Shown here piece by piece: positions 34,604 through 46,002 of a DNA stretch of 64,000 bases. Positions within the stretch are counted from its first letter, which is position 1; every line of letters begins with the position of its first letter. The notes below the pieces were generated by a model. It saw nothing but the letters and a program-made list of their open reading frames with translations, did not search any database and was not told the DNA's origin. Origin of the DNA: Aphanomyces cochlioides. Lineage: Eukaryota; Oomycota; Saprolegniomycetes; Saprolegniales; Verrucalvaceae. The DNA is taken from NCBI GenBank assembly GCA_019828595.1, contig JAHQRK010000004.1:62001-126000 (forward strand), in the 5' to 3' direction. Position numbers and translations under genes: made by a program.

Positions 34604-34718
34604 GTCCCCCGCGTCGTCGTGTTGGATGTTCAGTTGTCTCTTAATGTCTAAAGCAATTGGCTCTTTGTCTTGAAAGTTTCAGTGATGCCAGTCAAAGAAC
34701 TGAGGTACATAAAAGTAC
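34604..34718. other. 3' flank of the GH10 gene
   Basis: No further feature seen before the repeat array. Confidence 0.5.
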
Positions 34719-35100
34719 CTCACATGTTTGAAATGCCCATCAGGACATAGTCAATGTCGCAGTGAATCTATTTCACACATTTGAAATGTCTATCACGATA
34801 CAGTCGGCTGAGTGCTGAGTTATAAAAGTACTTCACAAGTTTGAAATGTCCATCAGAACAAAACCAAGTTGAAACTGCAACGGTAAATATACTTCACACA
34901 TTTGAAATGTCCATCAGAATGCAATCGTTCGAACGCTGAATGGATCAATGTTGGGGCCAAAGGCGCTGTACCTGATGAAGTCGAAACTGCAGATGTAAAT
35001 AATCGTCACACATTTGAAATGTCTATCGTGATGGGATGGTTCAGCTACAGAATGACCACATCCTGATAGATATTTCAAAGATGTGAAGACTATTTACCTC
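34711..35100 (+). repeat. Array of a degenerate ~57-60 bp repeat with a conserved core
   Basis: The core TCACACATTTGAAATGTCCA recurs with small changes at about 34720, 34773, 34833, 34893 and 35006 (spacing 53, 60, 60, 113) and once inverted at 35066-35090. Most copies are preceded by a TAAAAGTAC or TAAATATAC type stretch. The gap of 113 fits one lost unit. Confidence 0.85.
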
Positions 35101-36594
35101 TGAGGATTTGGTTTCGTCAGCTTCAGTGCCCTTCTATCGCTATTGTGCTTACTATGGCTCGAAGTTTACTGCGGTCGATACTAGCGTGATGGTTTTCCTT
35201 AGTATTATCCACTGCAGCAGTGCTTCTGGCCGCATCTCTGGGGCTTTATCGCTCGTGAGCAGCTTTCTCTTGGCCGTGGGATGTTTTCAAAGTATAAAGC
35301 TGAAAGAAGCGCACCAAATTTGTCGTGTTGCTGGCTCCTTGTCTCGGTTATGTACAAACGATGGGATCTCAATGCGGAGGAGAATGGTCCTGACGTCCGA
35401 GTGTTTCCTCCAAGTCAGTGTCCTTGAATCAAGCAGTGACAAGCTCTCGTTATCCATTACAATCCCATCAGTGGCTTTTTGTCACAAAGATGTAGCTGCA
35501 GTAGCTGGATCTCGACAGCGTTCAATTGGATTTTCACTCCCCTCGTGAGAAATATTGGAAAATTCTGTCATGGGCCAAGTCGCCACTTGTACAGAAACGG
35601 AGCAATAGAACGATCAACTGAAAACATGCACGATCCAGAGCATTTCATCAACAGGATGGCACAGTTTTCGTGCGTCGTGCACACGAAACGGAGTAACATC
35701 TACTCTCATATCTGTGGGATCTATGTTTCCCCCGTCTTGGCCCTCAATCTCGACCATTTCCAGTCAAATTTAACACGAGACGACTTGAAATCTAAGCTGA
35801 AATGGCAGTGCAACGACCTTCAAGCGAGAAAATCAACAAGTTGGTCAATCCAAGACACAAATACTTCTCCCCCCCTTGGCCCCCCTCGATTCCCCCCTTA
35901 GCCCCCCTCGATTCCCGTTGTCCATTAGAATGTTATCAATATTAGTTGGATGGTAACCCGCCATCTCAATCCCATGTACGGTATTTGATAAAGTGAACAA
36001 CAACGGGCGATGTATGAATTCTTCAAGCTGAGTCCATCACATCGTCGAAAGATTACAAAAATGGCGACAATGTCAACGTCCTACTGCCTCTGATCGCTCG
36101 CTGGGTTGCGAATCTCGAGCGTTTCTCTCAGGCTCTCCACCGTTGCCATGCCAGCTCTCCAACGCAACGACGACTTACGTGGTCTCAGTCCTCTTGACTT
36201 AATGACGAGCAATCCGAGTCGCTCGTACTGGACACTGTAGCGCTCTCTCCAGCATGCATACGATGGCCTGCAGCTCAGCCCAGTACTTTCAAAGAAAGCC
36301 ACGATTGCGATCGAAGCACTGGACAGATGCAACAGTGCGTGGACGCTCGATATGTCGTGGAAATGACAAGCTGAACCAACTACTTTGCCCTGTTTTACGA
36401 GATTCCAGACGAGAAAGGCTGTCGTTGAGCTTGTAGTTGGTCGCGCCACGCAGAGCAAACTCTATGAGACGAAACAGTGGTGGTGCAATTGTGGACGCTT
36501 GTCTGTGCAAAGAAAGGGAGCCGACGTACAGTCGGAACGACCATCTGGACCAGCAACTTTACCACGACATGGTTGATATTGAGCTGCATTTCTA
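35101..36594. other. Intergenic, mostly unexplained
   Basis: A 146-codon ORF at 35108-35548 shows no recognisable family and is not called. A C-rich tract of CCCCCCTCGATTCCC type lies at 35868-35920. Confidence 0.4.
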
Positions 36595-36601
36595 GGTTCA
36601 T

Positions 36602-37783
36602 TCTTGGATTTTCACGATTGCTGCTTTGTTTGCCACCGTGGCGCAAGCCCAAGTCGCTGTCTGGGGAACCTGCGGTGGTGTCGGCTACACTGGACCAACA
36701 ACTTGCGATGCTGGTCATGTCTGTGTCCAATACTCGATCTACTACTCGCAGTGCGTCCCTGGCTCCAATGTGCCTCCGTCGTCGAGCCCATCGACGTTCT
36801 CAACGACTGCCCCGACCACAGCTCCTCCTCCACCACCATCTAGCGGAAACAAGATCTACTTTGGTACTGCCACCGACCGTCCATCGAGCTACGGCACGAT
36901 CGTCCCTGACAACTTCAACTTGTTGGTCTCTGAAAACGGCATGAAGTGGGACGCCCATGAGCGTTCCCGCGGTGTCTTTGACTTTTCGGCGTCGTTGTCC
37001 CAAATCGCGTACGCCAAGCAACGCGGTATGAAGATGCGTGGCCATTGCTTGGTCTGGCACAACCAAATGCCATCGTTCTACTGCTCCAACCAAGCCGGTG
37101 GCACCACCGGTTGCGCTGGTTCGTCGCTCAACTCTCAACAATTGTTGCAAGTGATTGAAACCCGCATCCAAAAGACGTTCGCTGCTTTGAACGACCCGAC
37201 CATCATTGCCTGGGATGTCTTGAACGAAGCTGTTGCCGATGACGGCAGTGGCTTGAAGCGTGATGTCTTCTACAACACGTTGGGCCCTGACTACGTGACT
37301 CAAATCTTCACCTTGGCTCGCAAGTTCGCTCCTGCTGGTGTCAAGTTGTTCTACAACGACTACGGCTGTGATACTCCTGGCGTTAAGGCCAGCCAATGCT
37401 TCAAACTGGTCAGCGATGTAAAAGCCAAGGGTTTAGTCGACGGCATGGGCTTTGAAATGCGCTTGAGCCCTAGCCAGAACTTGTCAGGCCAAGTTGACTT
37501 GTTCAAGCGTTTCTCGGACAGTGGCGTGATGATCCACGTGACGGAGATGGACGTCGGCGGGGCCAACCAAGAGCAACAAATCAACGTCTTCCGCACAGTG
37601 TGCACAAACTGTGCTGACAATCCCAACGGCGAGGCGTTGGTTGTGTGGGGCGTCTCGGACAAGGACTCGTGGCGCACGGGCGAGAATCCCTTGCTCTTCG
37701 ATAACAACCTCCAGAAGAAGCCTCAGTACACGATCTGCCATGATATCCTCGCCAAGGGCCATCCAACGCGAGTCTCCAACTGA
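36602..37783 (+). pseudogene. CBM1-GH10 endo-xylanase lacking a start codon
   Basis: The frame from 36596 to 37783 carries the end of a signal peptide (TIAALFATVAQAQ), CBM1 (WGTCGGVGYTGPTTC), a short Pro-rich linker and an uninterrupted GH10 domain with WDVLNEAV and HVTEMDVG. No ATG lies between the in-frame TAG at 36593 and the CBM1. Alignment with the upstream region of the 33402 gene shows the same TTCATTCTTGGATTTTC followed at once by the signal-peptide core: a 39-bp segment that holds the ATG in the paralogue is absent. An unseen upstream exon or non-AUG start cannot be excluded. Confidence 0.85.
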
Positions 37784-39034
37784 GAGAGCTGCGCGACAAG
37801 TTTCGCTTCAGTTAACCTTGTCAGAATGAACTCTTCGACACACTTTGCTAGTGTAGATCGCATCAGTGGACATTTGAAAAGTGTGAGCTTTGCTGGTCCG
37901 ACACTCGGCGCCTATGCGACTCCTGTCAGACCTCATGGTCGATCATTCGCCAGAGCTGGTGGCTGCGCTGGAGCTCGTCATCGTATTGCAATCATCTTAT
38001 GGTGCTTTGCGTTGCGCCTTCTATGACAACTTGAATTCCTCTGCGCTTGAAGTTCTCTTCCTCATGGGCATTCGAGGGTTTTCAAGCTCGAGAATAGCTC
38101 GAATATGCTTTCGTCACCACTGGAGCCAGCCAGTCCAAGTGAGATGACAAGAGTGGCTGCTCAACTAACATATGCAATCCCCCCATAGCAGCTTGCGATA
38201 CAGGACTTCGAAAATGACCGCGTCAGGGGTTTGATGTCCAAGTTGCCTCGGATTCATGCGGTATAAGGTGAAGTTTCGAAGTAGAAAGCTTCAACACATG
38301 GAGAAATGTCACTTGACAAGCTCCGTAGCTGGCTTTGTCGCCTATGGCAAGCACGAAGAGAAATATATCAGCTCCAGGTGATAGTCATCTCCATCAGTCG
38401 GCCAACCGAAAGATCAAGTCTTTTCACGGCAAATGTCGACCTGGAGATGACAAAAAGTTGCGACTACACAGGAGTGTTTGGGAACTATCGCCTCTTGAGA
38501 GCTAGAGACAGATGCTCCAAAACTTGACAACGAAATGAGATGTTGGTTGCCAAATTAATGTTATGCAGTTTGCATATGCAAACCCACTTTACTGTCTTAA
38601 TAGTACTACTAACATATCAAGTGCACGAAGTCGAGGATATCGCAGGGCAAAAGCACAACCAAGGCACTTTTATTCTCCATTCTAGTGTCAAAGGAGTGTG
38701 CTAAGTCGGTGAAAAGCACGAGTTTACCATAAAAATGTTATCCTTCTCTTAATGGCTTAGTACAATTTAGTATTACTAAGTTCACTTTGACGATAAACTG
38801 CAACTGCGGCCATTCATGGTTTAAAGATGAGTTCCTCGTAAAACAGAAGGGATTGTAAAGAGGATAAAAGAGAGATAAGCCGAGTAATCACACAGCCAGA
38901 TTGTGCCGATCGCCCGTACGTTCCCCTTGGTGACAACATTAGTCAAAGATGCAGGCGGCGGGACATGTCAACAGGTGATAGAGTTTGAATGGAGTCAACA
39001 AACTCAAGAGTTTTCATTTCTCCAAACGACTTCA
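37784..39034. other. Intergenic, nothing recognised
   Basis: Right edge of the main enzyme cluster; no gene or repeat supported. Confidence 0.5.
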
Positions 39035-39727
39035 ATGGCCACGACTGTGCTTCTATCGACAGAGTTAGCAGCGATCATTGCGTCGTACCAGCGTGGACAC
39101 TACACCGATGTGAAATTCTTGCGGTCGAAGCTCTGCCCGATCTACAAAAACTTTTACGAGCCCAGCTTCATAAAAACACACATGAAGTTCATCCATGACG
39201 TCCTCCAGACGTGGCTCAATACCTACGGTGCTGGTAGGTTGCCTAAGCTTATCGCAGCGTCCAGGGTTTTCCAGCTCGTGCTCACACTATATGCAGTCTA
39301 CTTTGGCCATTTGGATCTAGCAGCGAAGCTCCATGCAGCCGTTAATCTTTGCTCGTTCCACGACCCTTTGGTCAGCTTAGCAGCTCTCAGTGGCCATCTC
39401 AATGGCTATTACCTTCGCGGGCAATTTCATCCATGTTCGCCGACGGATCCACAATGCCAAGGTGTTGGCGTCACGGGCGAGTGTTGTGAGCGAACTTGGG
39501 GGCTGAACAGCGTCAAGTATTGCCACACTCATGTCGACCAAGGCCCTCTAGTCAAAGATCCGCCAAGCTGGGAAGTCATTGATCGTTGTCAAGGCATTGC
39601 CAAGCGGACCACGCAGCAATGCCGCAAAGATTGGGAGATCCTCGAGAATGGCTATTGTATCTACCATCAAGATGAGCTCGATCTTGATGGTAGATACAAT
39701 AGCCATTCTCGAGGATCATCAAGATGA
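39035..39727 (+). CDS. Unrecognised protein with two zinc-ribbon-like motifs; 3' end rearranged (copy A)
   Basis: The ATG at 39035 opens a 230-residue frame. The N-terminal 130 residues look helical (LLSTELAAIIASYQRGHYT and on). Two similar Cys/His units follow: CQGVGVTGECCERTW with YCHTH, and CQGIAKRTTQQCRKDW with YCIYHQD, the spacing of small zinc-binding motifs. The last 15 residues come from the inverted joint at about 39672 and are not the native end, which is seen in copy D. Function unknown. Confidence 0.55.
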   Translation: MATTVLLSTELAAIIASYQRGHYTDVKFLRSKLCPIYKNFYEPSFIKTHMKFIHDVLQTWLNTYGAGRLPKLIAASRVFQLVLTLYAVYFGHLDLAAKLHAAVNLCSFHDPLVSLAALSGHLNGYYLRGQFHPCSPTDPQCQGVGVTGECCERTWGLNSVKYCHTHVDQGPLVKDPPSWEVIDRCQGIAKRTTQQCRKDWEILENGYCIYHQDELDLDGRYNSHSRGSSR

Positions 39728-40279
39728 GCTCGATCTTGATGGTAGATACAATAGCCATTCTCGAGGATCTCCCAATCTTTGCGGCATTGCTGCGTGGTCC
39801 GCTTGGCAATGCCTTGACAACGATCAATGACTTCCCAGCTTGGCGGATCTTTGACTAGAGGGCCTTGGTCGACATGAGTGTGGCAATACTTGACGCTGTT
39901 CAGCCCCCAAGTTCGCTCACAACACTCGCCCGTGACGCCAACACCTTGGCATTGTGGATCCGTCGGCGAACATGGATGAAATTGCCCGCGAAGGTAATAG
40001 CCATTGAGATGGCCACTGAGAGCTGCTAAGCTGACCAAAGGGTCGTGGAACGAGCAAAGATTAACGGCTGCATGGAGCTTCGCTGCTAGATCCAAATGGC
40101 CAAAGTAGACTGCATATAGTGTGAGCACGAGCTGGAAAACCCTGGACGCTGCGATAAGCTTAGGCAACCTACCAGCACCGTAGGTATTGAGCCACGTCTG
40201 GAGGACGTCATGGATGAACTTCATGTGTGTTTTTATGAAGCTGGGCTCGTAAAAGTTTTTGTAGATCGGGCAGAGCTTC
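39673..40279 (-). pseudogene. Inverted partial copy of the zinc-motif gene (copy B)
   Basis: Reverse complement of roughly 39125-39675. It lacks the first 30 codons and the native end. It meets copy A at a GAGCTC palindrome, which is present twice (39673 and 39727), and meets copy C at about 40279. Confidence 0.9.
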
Positions 40280-40491
40280 GACTGTGCTTCTATCGACAGA
40301 GTTAGCAGCGATCATTGCGTCGTACCAGCGTGGACACTACACCGATGTGAAATTCTTGCGGTCGAAGCTCTGCCCGATCTACAAAAACTTTTACGAGCCC
40401 AGCTTCATAAAAACACACATGAAGTTCATCCATGACGTCCTCCAGACGTGGCTCAATACCTACGGTGCTGGTAGGTTGCCTAAGCTTATGT
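40280..40491 (+). pseudogene. 5' fragment of the zinc-motif gene (copy C)
   Basis: Matches 39052-39253 of copy A, starting 17 bases after the ATG and ending at CCTAAGCTTA, where it jumps back into copy D. Confidence 0.9.
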
Positions 40492-40493
40492 GA

Positions 40494-41085
40494 TGTGAAA
40501 TTCTTGCGGTCGAAGCTCTGCCCGATCTACAAAAACTTTTACGAGCCCAGCTTCATAAAAACACACATGAAGTTCATCCATGACGTCCTCCAGACGTGGC
40601 TCAATACCTACGGTGCTGGTAGGTTGCCTAAGCTTATCGCAGCGTCCAGGGTTTTCCAGCTCGTGCTCACACTATATGCAGTCTACTTTGGCCATTTGGA
40701 TCTAGCAGCGAAGCTCCATGCAGCCGTTAATCTTTGCTCGTTCCACGACCCTTTGGTCAGCTTAGCAGCTCTCAGTGGCCATCTCAATGGCTATTACCTT
40801 CGCGGGCAATTTCATCCATGTTCGCCGACGGATCCACAATGCCAAGGTGTTGGCGTCACGGGCGAGTGTTGTGAGCGAACTTGGGGGCTGAACAGCGTCA
40901 AGTATTGCCACACTCATGTCGACCAAGGCCCTCTAGTCAAAGATCCGCCAAGCTGGGAAGTCATTGATCGTTGTCAAGGCATTGCCAAGCGGACCACGCA
41001 GCAATGCCGCAAAGATTGGGAGATCCTCGAGAATGGCTATTGTATCTACCATCAAGATCGAGCTCCAATATTTCGTCGCTTATGA
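40494..41085 (+). pseudogene. 3' part of the zinc-motif gene with native end (copy D)
   Basis: Matches copy A from about 39107 to the end and continues beyond its break: after YCIYHQD it reads RAPIFRRL and stops at 41085, so this is the ancestral 3' end. The ATG and first ~24 codons are missing. Confidence 0.85.
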
Positions 41086-41669
41086 GGCTTCGATAGCCTC
41101 GTAAACTTATATTCCTTCTATATGATTGCATCTTTAATCAATAAACATCCGCGGGGATCATGGAGGACAAGGAGGAAAAACAACGAAATACACGAGTATT
41201 AGTCCGTCCTTGCCGCATTCTCGCTAAATCCTGGAAATTCCCTCACGGCATGTAGCTAGTCGCTTCGTTTGGCCGAGGAATCTTTTGACAAATGCTCTTT
41301 AAAGTGTGGCTTGACATGATTTCAAATCGATGTAAGCATTAAGTCTGGAGTATTCCCTTTGATGAGCCCTCCGGCAAGGAAGGGCTGTACTGGGAATGTG
41401 CATTATTGCAACTATCGTACCGCTTTGCAATCTACCCGTCAACTAGAATTTCGTGGACTTTACCGCATTGAATCCTTGGCGTGATGAAGGAAGCTTAGAT
41501 AGATTCCTCTACTAGCCACATACTATCATCAATTTGGATCTAACCACGTCTGCTTGTACTGAGACGCACTAGAGGGAACTTGGCCACGCATCTTGTAGAG
41601 TTTTCACACCAAGACAGGAGAGAAACTATTGTTCAGAAACGACAGGGGAATATCCATGACACCAATTAC
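41086..41669. other. Intergenic, nothing recognised
   Basis: No supported feature. Confidence 0.5.
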
Positions 41670-41880
41670 AATTCCTCTATATATTGTCATTTTCAACCAA
41701 ATTTGTGGTTTTGACCAAAAAGCGAATTCATTTTCAAATCGATTTCATCAGTGTGTGTTTTGCGTGAGTTAGGTGGCTGATCGATTCTGATTGGCTGACT
41801 ATTTTTAATTTTTAATTCTAGCCAATCAGAGAAGCCCGTTCGATTCGGAATCGATTCGAAACCTCGGTCGATTCAAACCG
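41670..41880. repeat. Dispersed repeat related to the palindrome arms
   Basis: TTTTGACCAAAAA, TTTTCAAATCGATTT, GTGTGTTTTGCGTGA and GATTCTGATTGGCTG occur in the same order as in 13080-13260 (and inverted in 5535-5720), with divergence and indels. Confidence 0.65.
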
Positions 41881-42154
41881 TTCCTCACAATTTTGTATCA
41901 AAAGCACAATATTGATAAAGTTACAAATATCAAATATAACCATGTATCGATTCATACAGTTGCAAAAATCAAATTTTATCCTGCTACCTCTTTATTTCAA
42001 TATTATACTTGTATTCAAATTAAACAGGTATTTGTTGTAACTGGTTTTCTGGTTGTATTGTCTTAATCTATTTATAGAATCGACGAACCAATCAAAGGCC
42101 ATACATTCCATGTTGGTGCTGTTGAAACGCCTCTTGTGACCGACATGCAGCAGA

Positions 42155-44002
42155 ATGGACAGCAAACAAGACGAAATCCGGCCGTCTCCAGCGTCTGCAG
42201 TACGGTTCACAGTGTGGTCAATAGCGTACAATGTCGTTTTCGTCTTGAATCTAGCCACAACGGTGCGAAAAGTCATCGTGACCACCTAAATTTGCAACTT
42301 GTAGCCGTTCATGGCCCATTTAACTGAGCCACGTCCTGGCGCCATCGCTTCTGTTGAGTTTCCAGCGTTTGAATCCTTCCCAGCGTATGTGAATTACACG
42401 ACAGAGTACTTTAAAAAGTTGTATAACAACGCAACGATGGATACCAAGACGACGTGCTGGCAGGACATTGAGACCAACACGTTCGTCATGCGCCGCGATT
42501 TGACGCTGCCTTTTGAAATCCGCGAGGATGATACCTTTGACTACATGCTCTCCATGCCAAGTACGTCAAAGCATTGCAATTTGGCTGGAGTTTGGTCGTA
42601 GGCTCGTTGTTTTTCGGGCAAGGGATGCGAAGTTTGGTCAAATCCTTTTAACTTCCAATGTATCCAGCCGCCATGCCATGCAGCCTTGGCAAATCTGTCA
42701 ACATCAGCGCGTTGCTGGCCTTGTCGCTGCTGAAATCTGCCTCTGGCTTGAGCAATCCTCGGCCGACTCGCCACAGTATACCGTTTGGTTTGCCGCTTTA
42801 ACGTACGAAATTCCCGCTTCGATTTGGATCAAGTGCATCTACCGCTGCCTGCTCTCCTTCTACGTTTTGTACGTCCTCTGGGCACGTTACTACCGCCACT
42901 ATCGCGCTCTCTACTTGAATTTATGCTCGATTGGCCTGTCAAAAGACTATTCTCGCTATGAAATCGTTCTGGGCGATCCTGCGTATGTTATTTTGAGCGA
43001 CCCGGTCGTCGCTCTTGGCATGGTAGTTGATATTTGGTGGGGCATCGACTACGTCTCGCTCGGCGTCTTGCGCGTCTCTCAATTCCAAGACAAGTGGCTC
43101 TACCTAAGTGCTTGCATGTATCTCTCCCGTTATGTAAGCCCCCCCCCCATTCCCCCCTAGTTCCCCCCTAATGTACACTGGCAACTAGGTCTGGTTTGCC
43201 TTTTGGGAGATGCGCTTGTGGTCTTTTGCCGTGAAATGGCGATGGGAAGATCTCTACGCCCCAGTGGATCCTGGGCTTTTAGCTATCACAGCGTATCTTT
43301 ATTGCGGTCCCATCGTGACTATTCTCTGTATGACGCCGATGGTTTGGCTGCTCTGCACCGTCTGGTACGCTTTTCTCCCATCTAGTCTATACAATGAAGC
43401 CATCGAGACGATCACCGGTACTTCCACGCCTGCTCTAGCTAGCTAAGAGTCTCTTCTAGTGATTGCGTTCATGTCGATCCTCATGGCGACGCTGCCAATT
43501 CTATTTTCAAGGTTTTTAGTGCGCTACTACCGATGAAAAACGAGTAAATGCACCATTTCCCCAGCGTTTTCATGCTAAAAGTTGACGCTAGACCGTATCA
43601 AACCGTCCATTTCACTGAGAAGAGTGAGCAATTACACGTACAACGACTTGAAAGCGCTCGTGCTCTTGTAATGCCAAGCGAACGCTGGGCGGCGTCCTGC
43701 ACCAATTGTACCAACGGAACGGTCAGTACCGCAAAATTCCATTGTCTAGCCACCGAGCCGCTGATTCGTTTGTCCTTTGCTACAAATCCGATGGCAGTTT
43801 GGATCTCCAAGTCCGTCTGAGCTTGTTGATGTGCTTAGACCGCCTCGAGATGGTTCCTGGTTTGAACATTGCAAAATGCACGACGTGGCATGCTCAGGGC
43901 GTCGCCATGTTGACCAACGAAGCGTGTGAAACCTTCCAAGCTCCATCTCAATTATCCAAATGCATCAATCGAGCCAACTTGGATTGCCAATGGGTCATGT
44001 AG
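42155..44002 (+). pseudogene. Multi-pass membrane protein family, broken copy 1
   Basis: Same architecture as the intact gene at 61825-63708. Exon 1 starts at 42155 (MDSKQDEIRPS, then WSIAYNVVFVLNLATT). Introns fit at 42263-42304, 42561-42601, 43133-43188 and about 43418-43459, and the last exon ends with CQWVM* at 44002. Lesions: a missing T in the run at 42646 shifts frame, TGA interrupts at about 43533, and TAA or a frameshift near 43668. The third intron is almost pure C and T. The membrane spans and the C-terminal SSHRAADSFVLCY block are still readable. Confidence 0.75.
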
Positions 44003-44189
44003 TCAAGAATACACTCCAAAAATTCGCACTTTCAAACTATAAACACGTCGCCAAGAAAAAAGTTTCATTGTTCGATCTTGAAGTTAGAACGTGTCTGGTC
44101 TATCTCGATCCAGCTCTGCACAATCCTCAGATCGATTTAGTAGCTGTGATTTCCTTGTAATTGCTCATGGCAGTCTTCCCATTGCCATT

Positions 44190-44300
44190 TTCGCTTATCG
44201 TAAAAATCCTCGACATCGCAAAGTTCCGTTGTCAAGTCATCGTGCCGTAGATTATCTTGTGCATTCGTGCCAGCCAAATCAATTGTCAATTAGTCGACAG
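44190..44300 (+). pseudogene. C-terminal scrap of the membrane protein family
   Basis: RHRKVPLSSHRAVDYLVHSC matches the RYRKVPLYSHRAADCFVLCY block of the intact gene. No other part is seen. Confidence 0.6.
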
Positions 44301-44454
44301 AAATTAAGAGCTAGGAGTCGCAATTTATTGTCGATTGTGCACTTGTTTTCACTAGCAATGGCTCTACTTTTGGACGAATTTCATTGATTAGAAGTTATCC
44401 AAGCGAAGTAAAGACGTAGAGTGCACCCTACAGACCAAGCTGAGACCTCGGCGA

Positions 44455-44842
44455 AGTGTCTCGCCGCATGCCAAACGTATTCGTCGCCATGTCTTGGTGG
44501 CAAATCACTCCACTCTCCATCGTTCGGTTGTTGTAGATCCATTGAAAGTATCGAGTTGTAAAGTTGACATACTCGTCGATGGCATCAAACTGTGGAAAGT
44601 CAAAGGCCGCGACGGATCCAGCGCGTGGCTCTGTCAAATATCCCATGAATGGCTAGACACATGAGTCCTAAGCATCGCTGAAAAAGAGAGTTTCCTACCG
44701 TCGTGGCTAAATTCAAGACAAAGACGAGATTATACACCAAAGGCCATCTCGTACACGACATAGTCACTCTTCCTGCTGCTTCTTCTCTGGCTTCTGTTGC
44801 TACCTGTGCTGGACTTTGGACCGAGACGAGTTTGGTGTGCAT
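44455..44842 (-). pseudogene. Membrane protein family, 5' half (inverted)
   Basis: Exon 1 (WPLVYNLVFVLNLATT) and exon 2 (FMGYLTEPRAGSV to TNTFGMRRD) flank a 46-bp intron at 44653-44698. Similarity stops near 44455, within exon 2. Confidence 0.75.
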
Positions 44843-44984
44843 TGCAGCGCCAGGTGAATAATTGCGGTTGAACTTAGATAGGCCGTCTAACGTTATAAAT
44901 AGAATTTAGTCTTCAATGAGAAACAGTTATGCCGCTTCGACTGTCCAAAGTTGAGTGACAATTCTCCATGGAGAGGATCTACTG

Positions 44985-45885
44985 TATATGTACGTGACCC
45001 AATTCCAAGATTTGTGGCTTTATTTCACGGCTTGTATCTATCTCTCACGTTATGTAAGTCTCCCCATCATCCCCCTAAGCCCCCCCTTGCTCCCTTTAAT
45101 ATTTACGTTCTTGTAGGTCTGGTTTGCATATCTTGGGATTTCTATTTGGTCGTTCATCGTAAAGTGGCGCCGCTGGGAAGCGTTCTATGCTCCAGTAGAC
45201 CCCGGACTGCTAATCATACCAGCGTATATTTACAGCGGACCGATCATCACAGTCTCGACTACCACGAAAATCGCTCAATTGTCGTATGCTACATGGAATG
45301 ACTACAGTGCCTCCTGCCTGGACTTCACGGTCAAGCGATTGAAACCGTCTCAGGTTGACTTTAATTCGAAATTGGAGTCATCCATTCGATAGTTGTCTGC
45401 AGGCTGTCGCTGCCTCTGCCATACTCTCGTCTATTTGTTTTATGCCGAAAGTTTCGACCGAGTAACCACTTTTCATTTTACAACTTTCTCTCATGGCAAC
45501 TTCATGATGCTTAGGTCGAGGGAGACCTATGTCTTCAGAGCGCCATATGAGCCGTCACACATACAATGACATCAACGCACTGATTTTATTATCCCTAAGC
45601 TTCATTCACAAGCGTGCAAAGCGAACGACAGGCGGCAATCTCCACAAACTCTATCACGAAAGGTCTCGGTATCGCAAACTTCCACTGTCGAGCCATCGAG
45701 CGACTGATTGTTTTGTTTTTTGCTATACAAGCGGTGGGAATTTGAATCAACAAGTCCGTTTAAGCTTGCTATCATGCCTCGATCAACAGGAGAAGGACCC
45801 AAACTTGGCCATTCTCACATTCTCAACGTGGCATGCCAACTGTGTGAACAGCTTGACCAGCTCTATAAGGGAGTCATTGAAATAG
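44985..45885 (+). pseudogene. Membrane protein family, 3' half
   Basis: The frame begins within exon 3 (TQFQDLWLYFTACIYLSRY), continues after an intron at 45055-45116 (VWFAYLGISIWSFIVKWRRW) and ends with the C-terminal domain (HTYNDINALILLS, PLSSHRATDCFVFCY) with stop at 45885. Several frame changes occur around 45250-45530. Confidence 0.75.
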
Positions 45886-46002
45886 ACTTTAAGTGCAAAA
45901 TTACATCGCTCTGGCTGTCTACTCCCCCAAGAAAACCCTCCAAGTTGGCTTCAATTTTTCAAGCTTGACTTTGAACTTATTAACAAGTTAACTTCTTCAC
46001 AT

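Noticed and set aside
34711..35100. Interpreting the spaced repeats as a CRISPR array
   Set aside because: Repeat cores vary, spacing is irregular, one copy is inverted, and the DNA is eukaryotic with introns and transposons.
35108..35548. 146-codon ORF after the motif array
   Set aside because: No ATG-led signal, domain or paralogue; composition looks like chance translation, and a distant match at 31525 suggests repeat debris.
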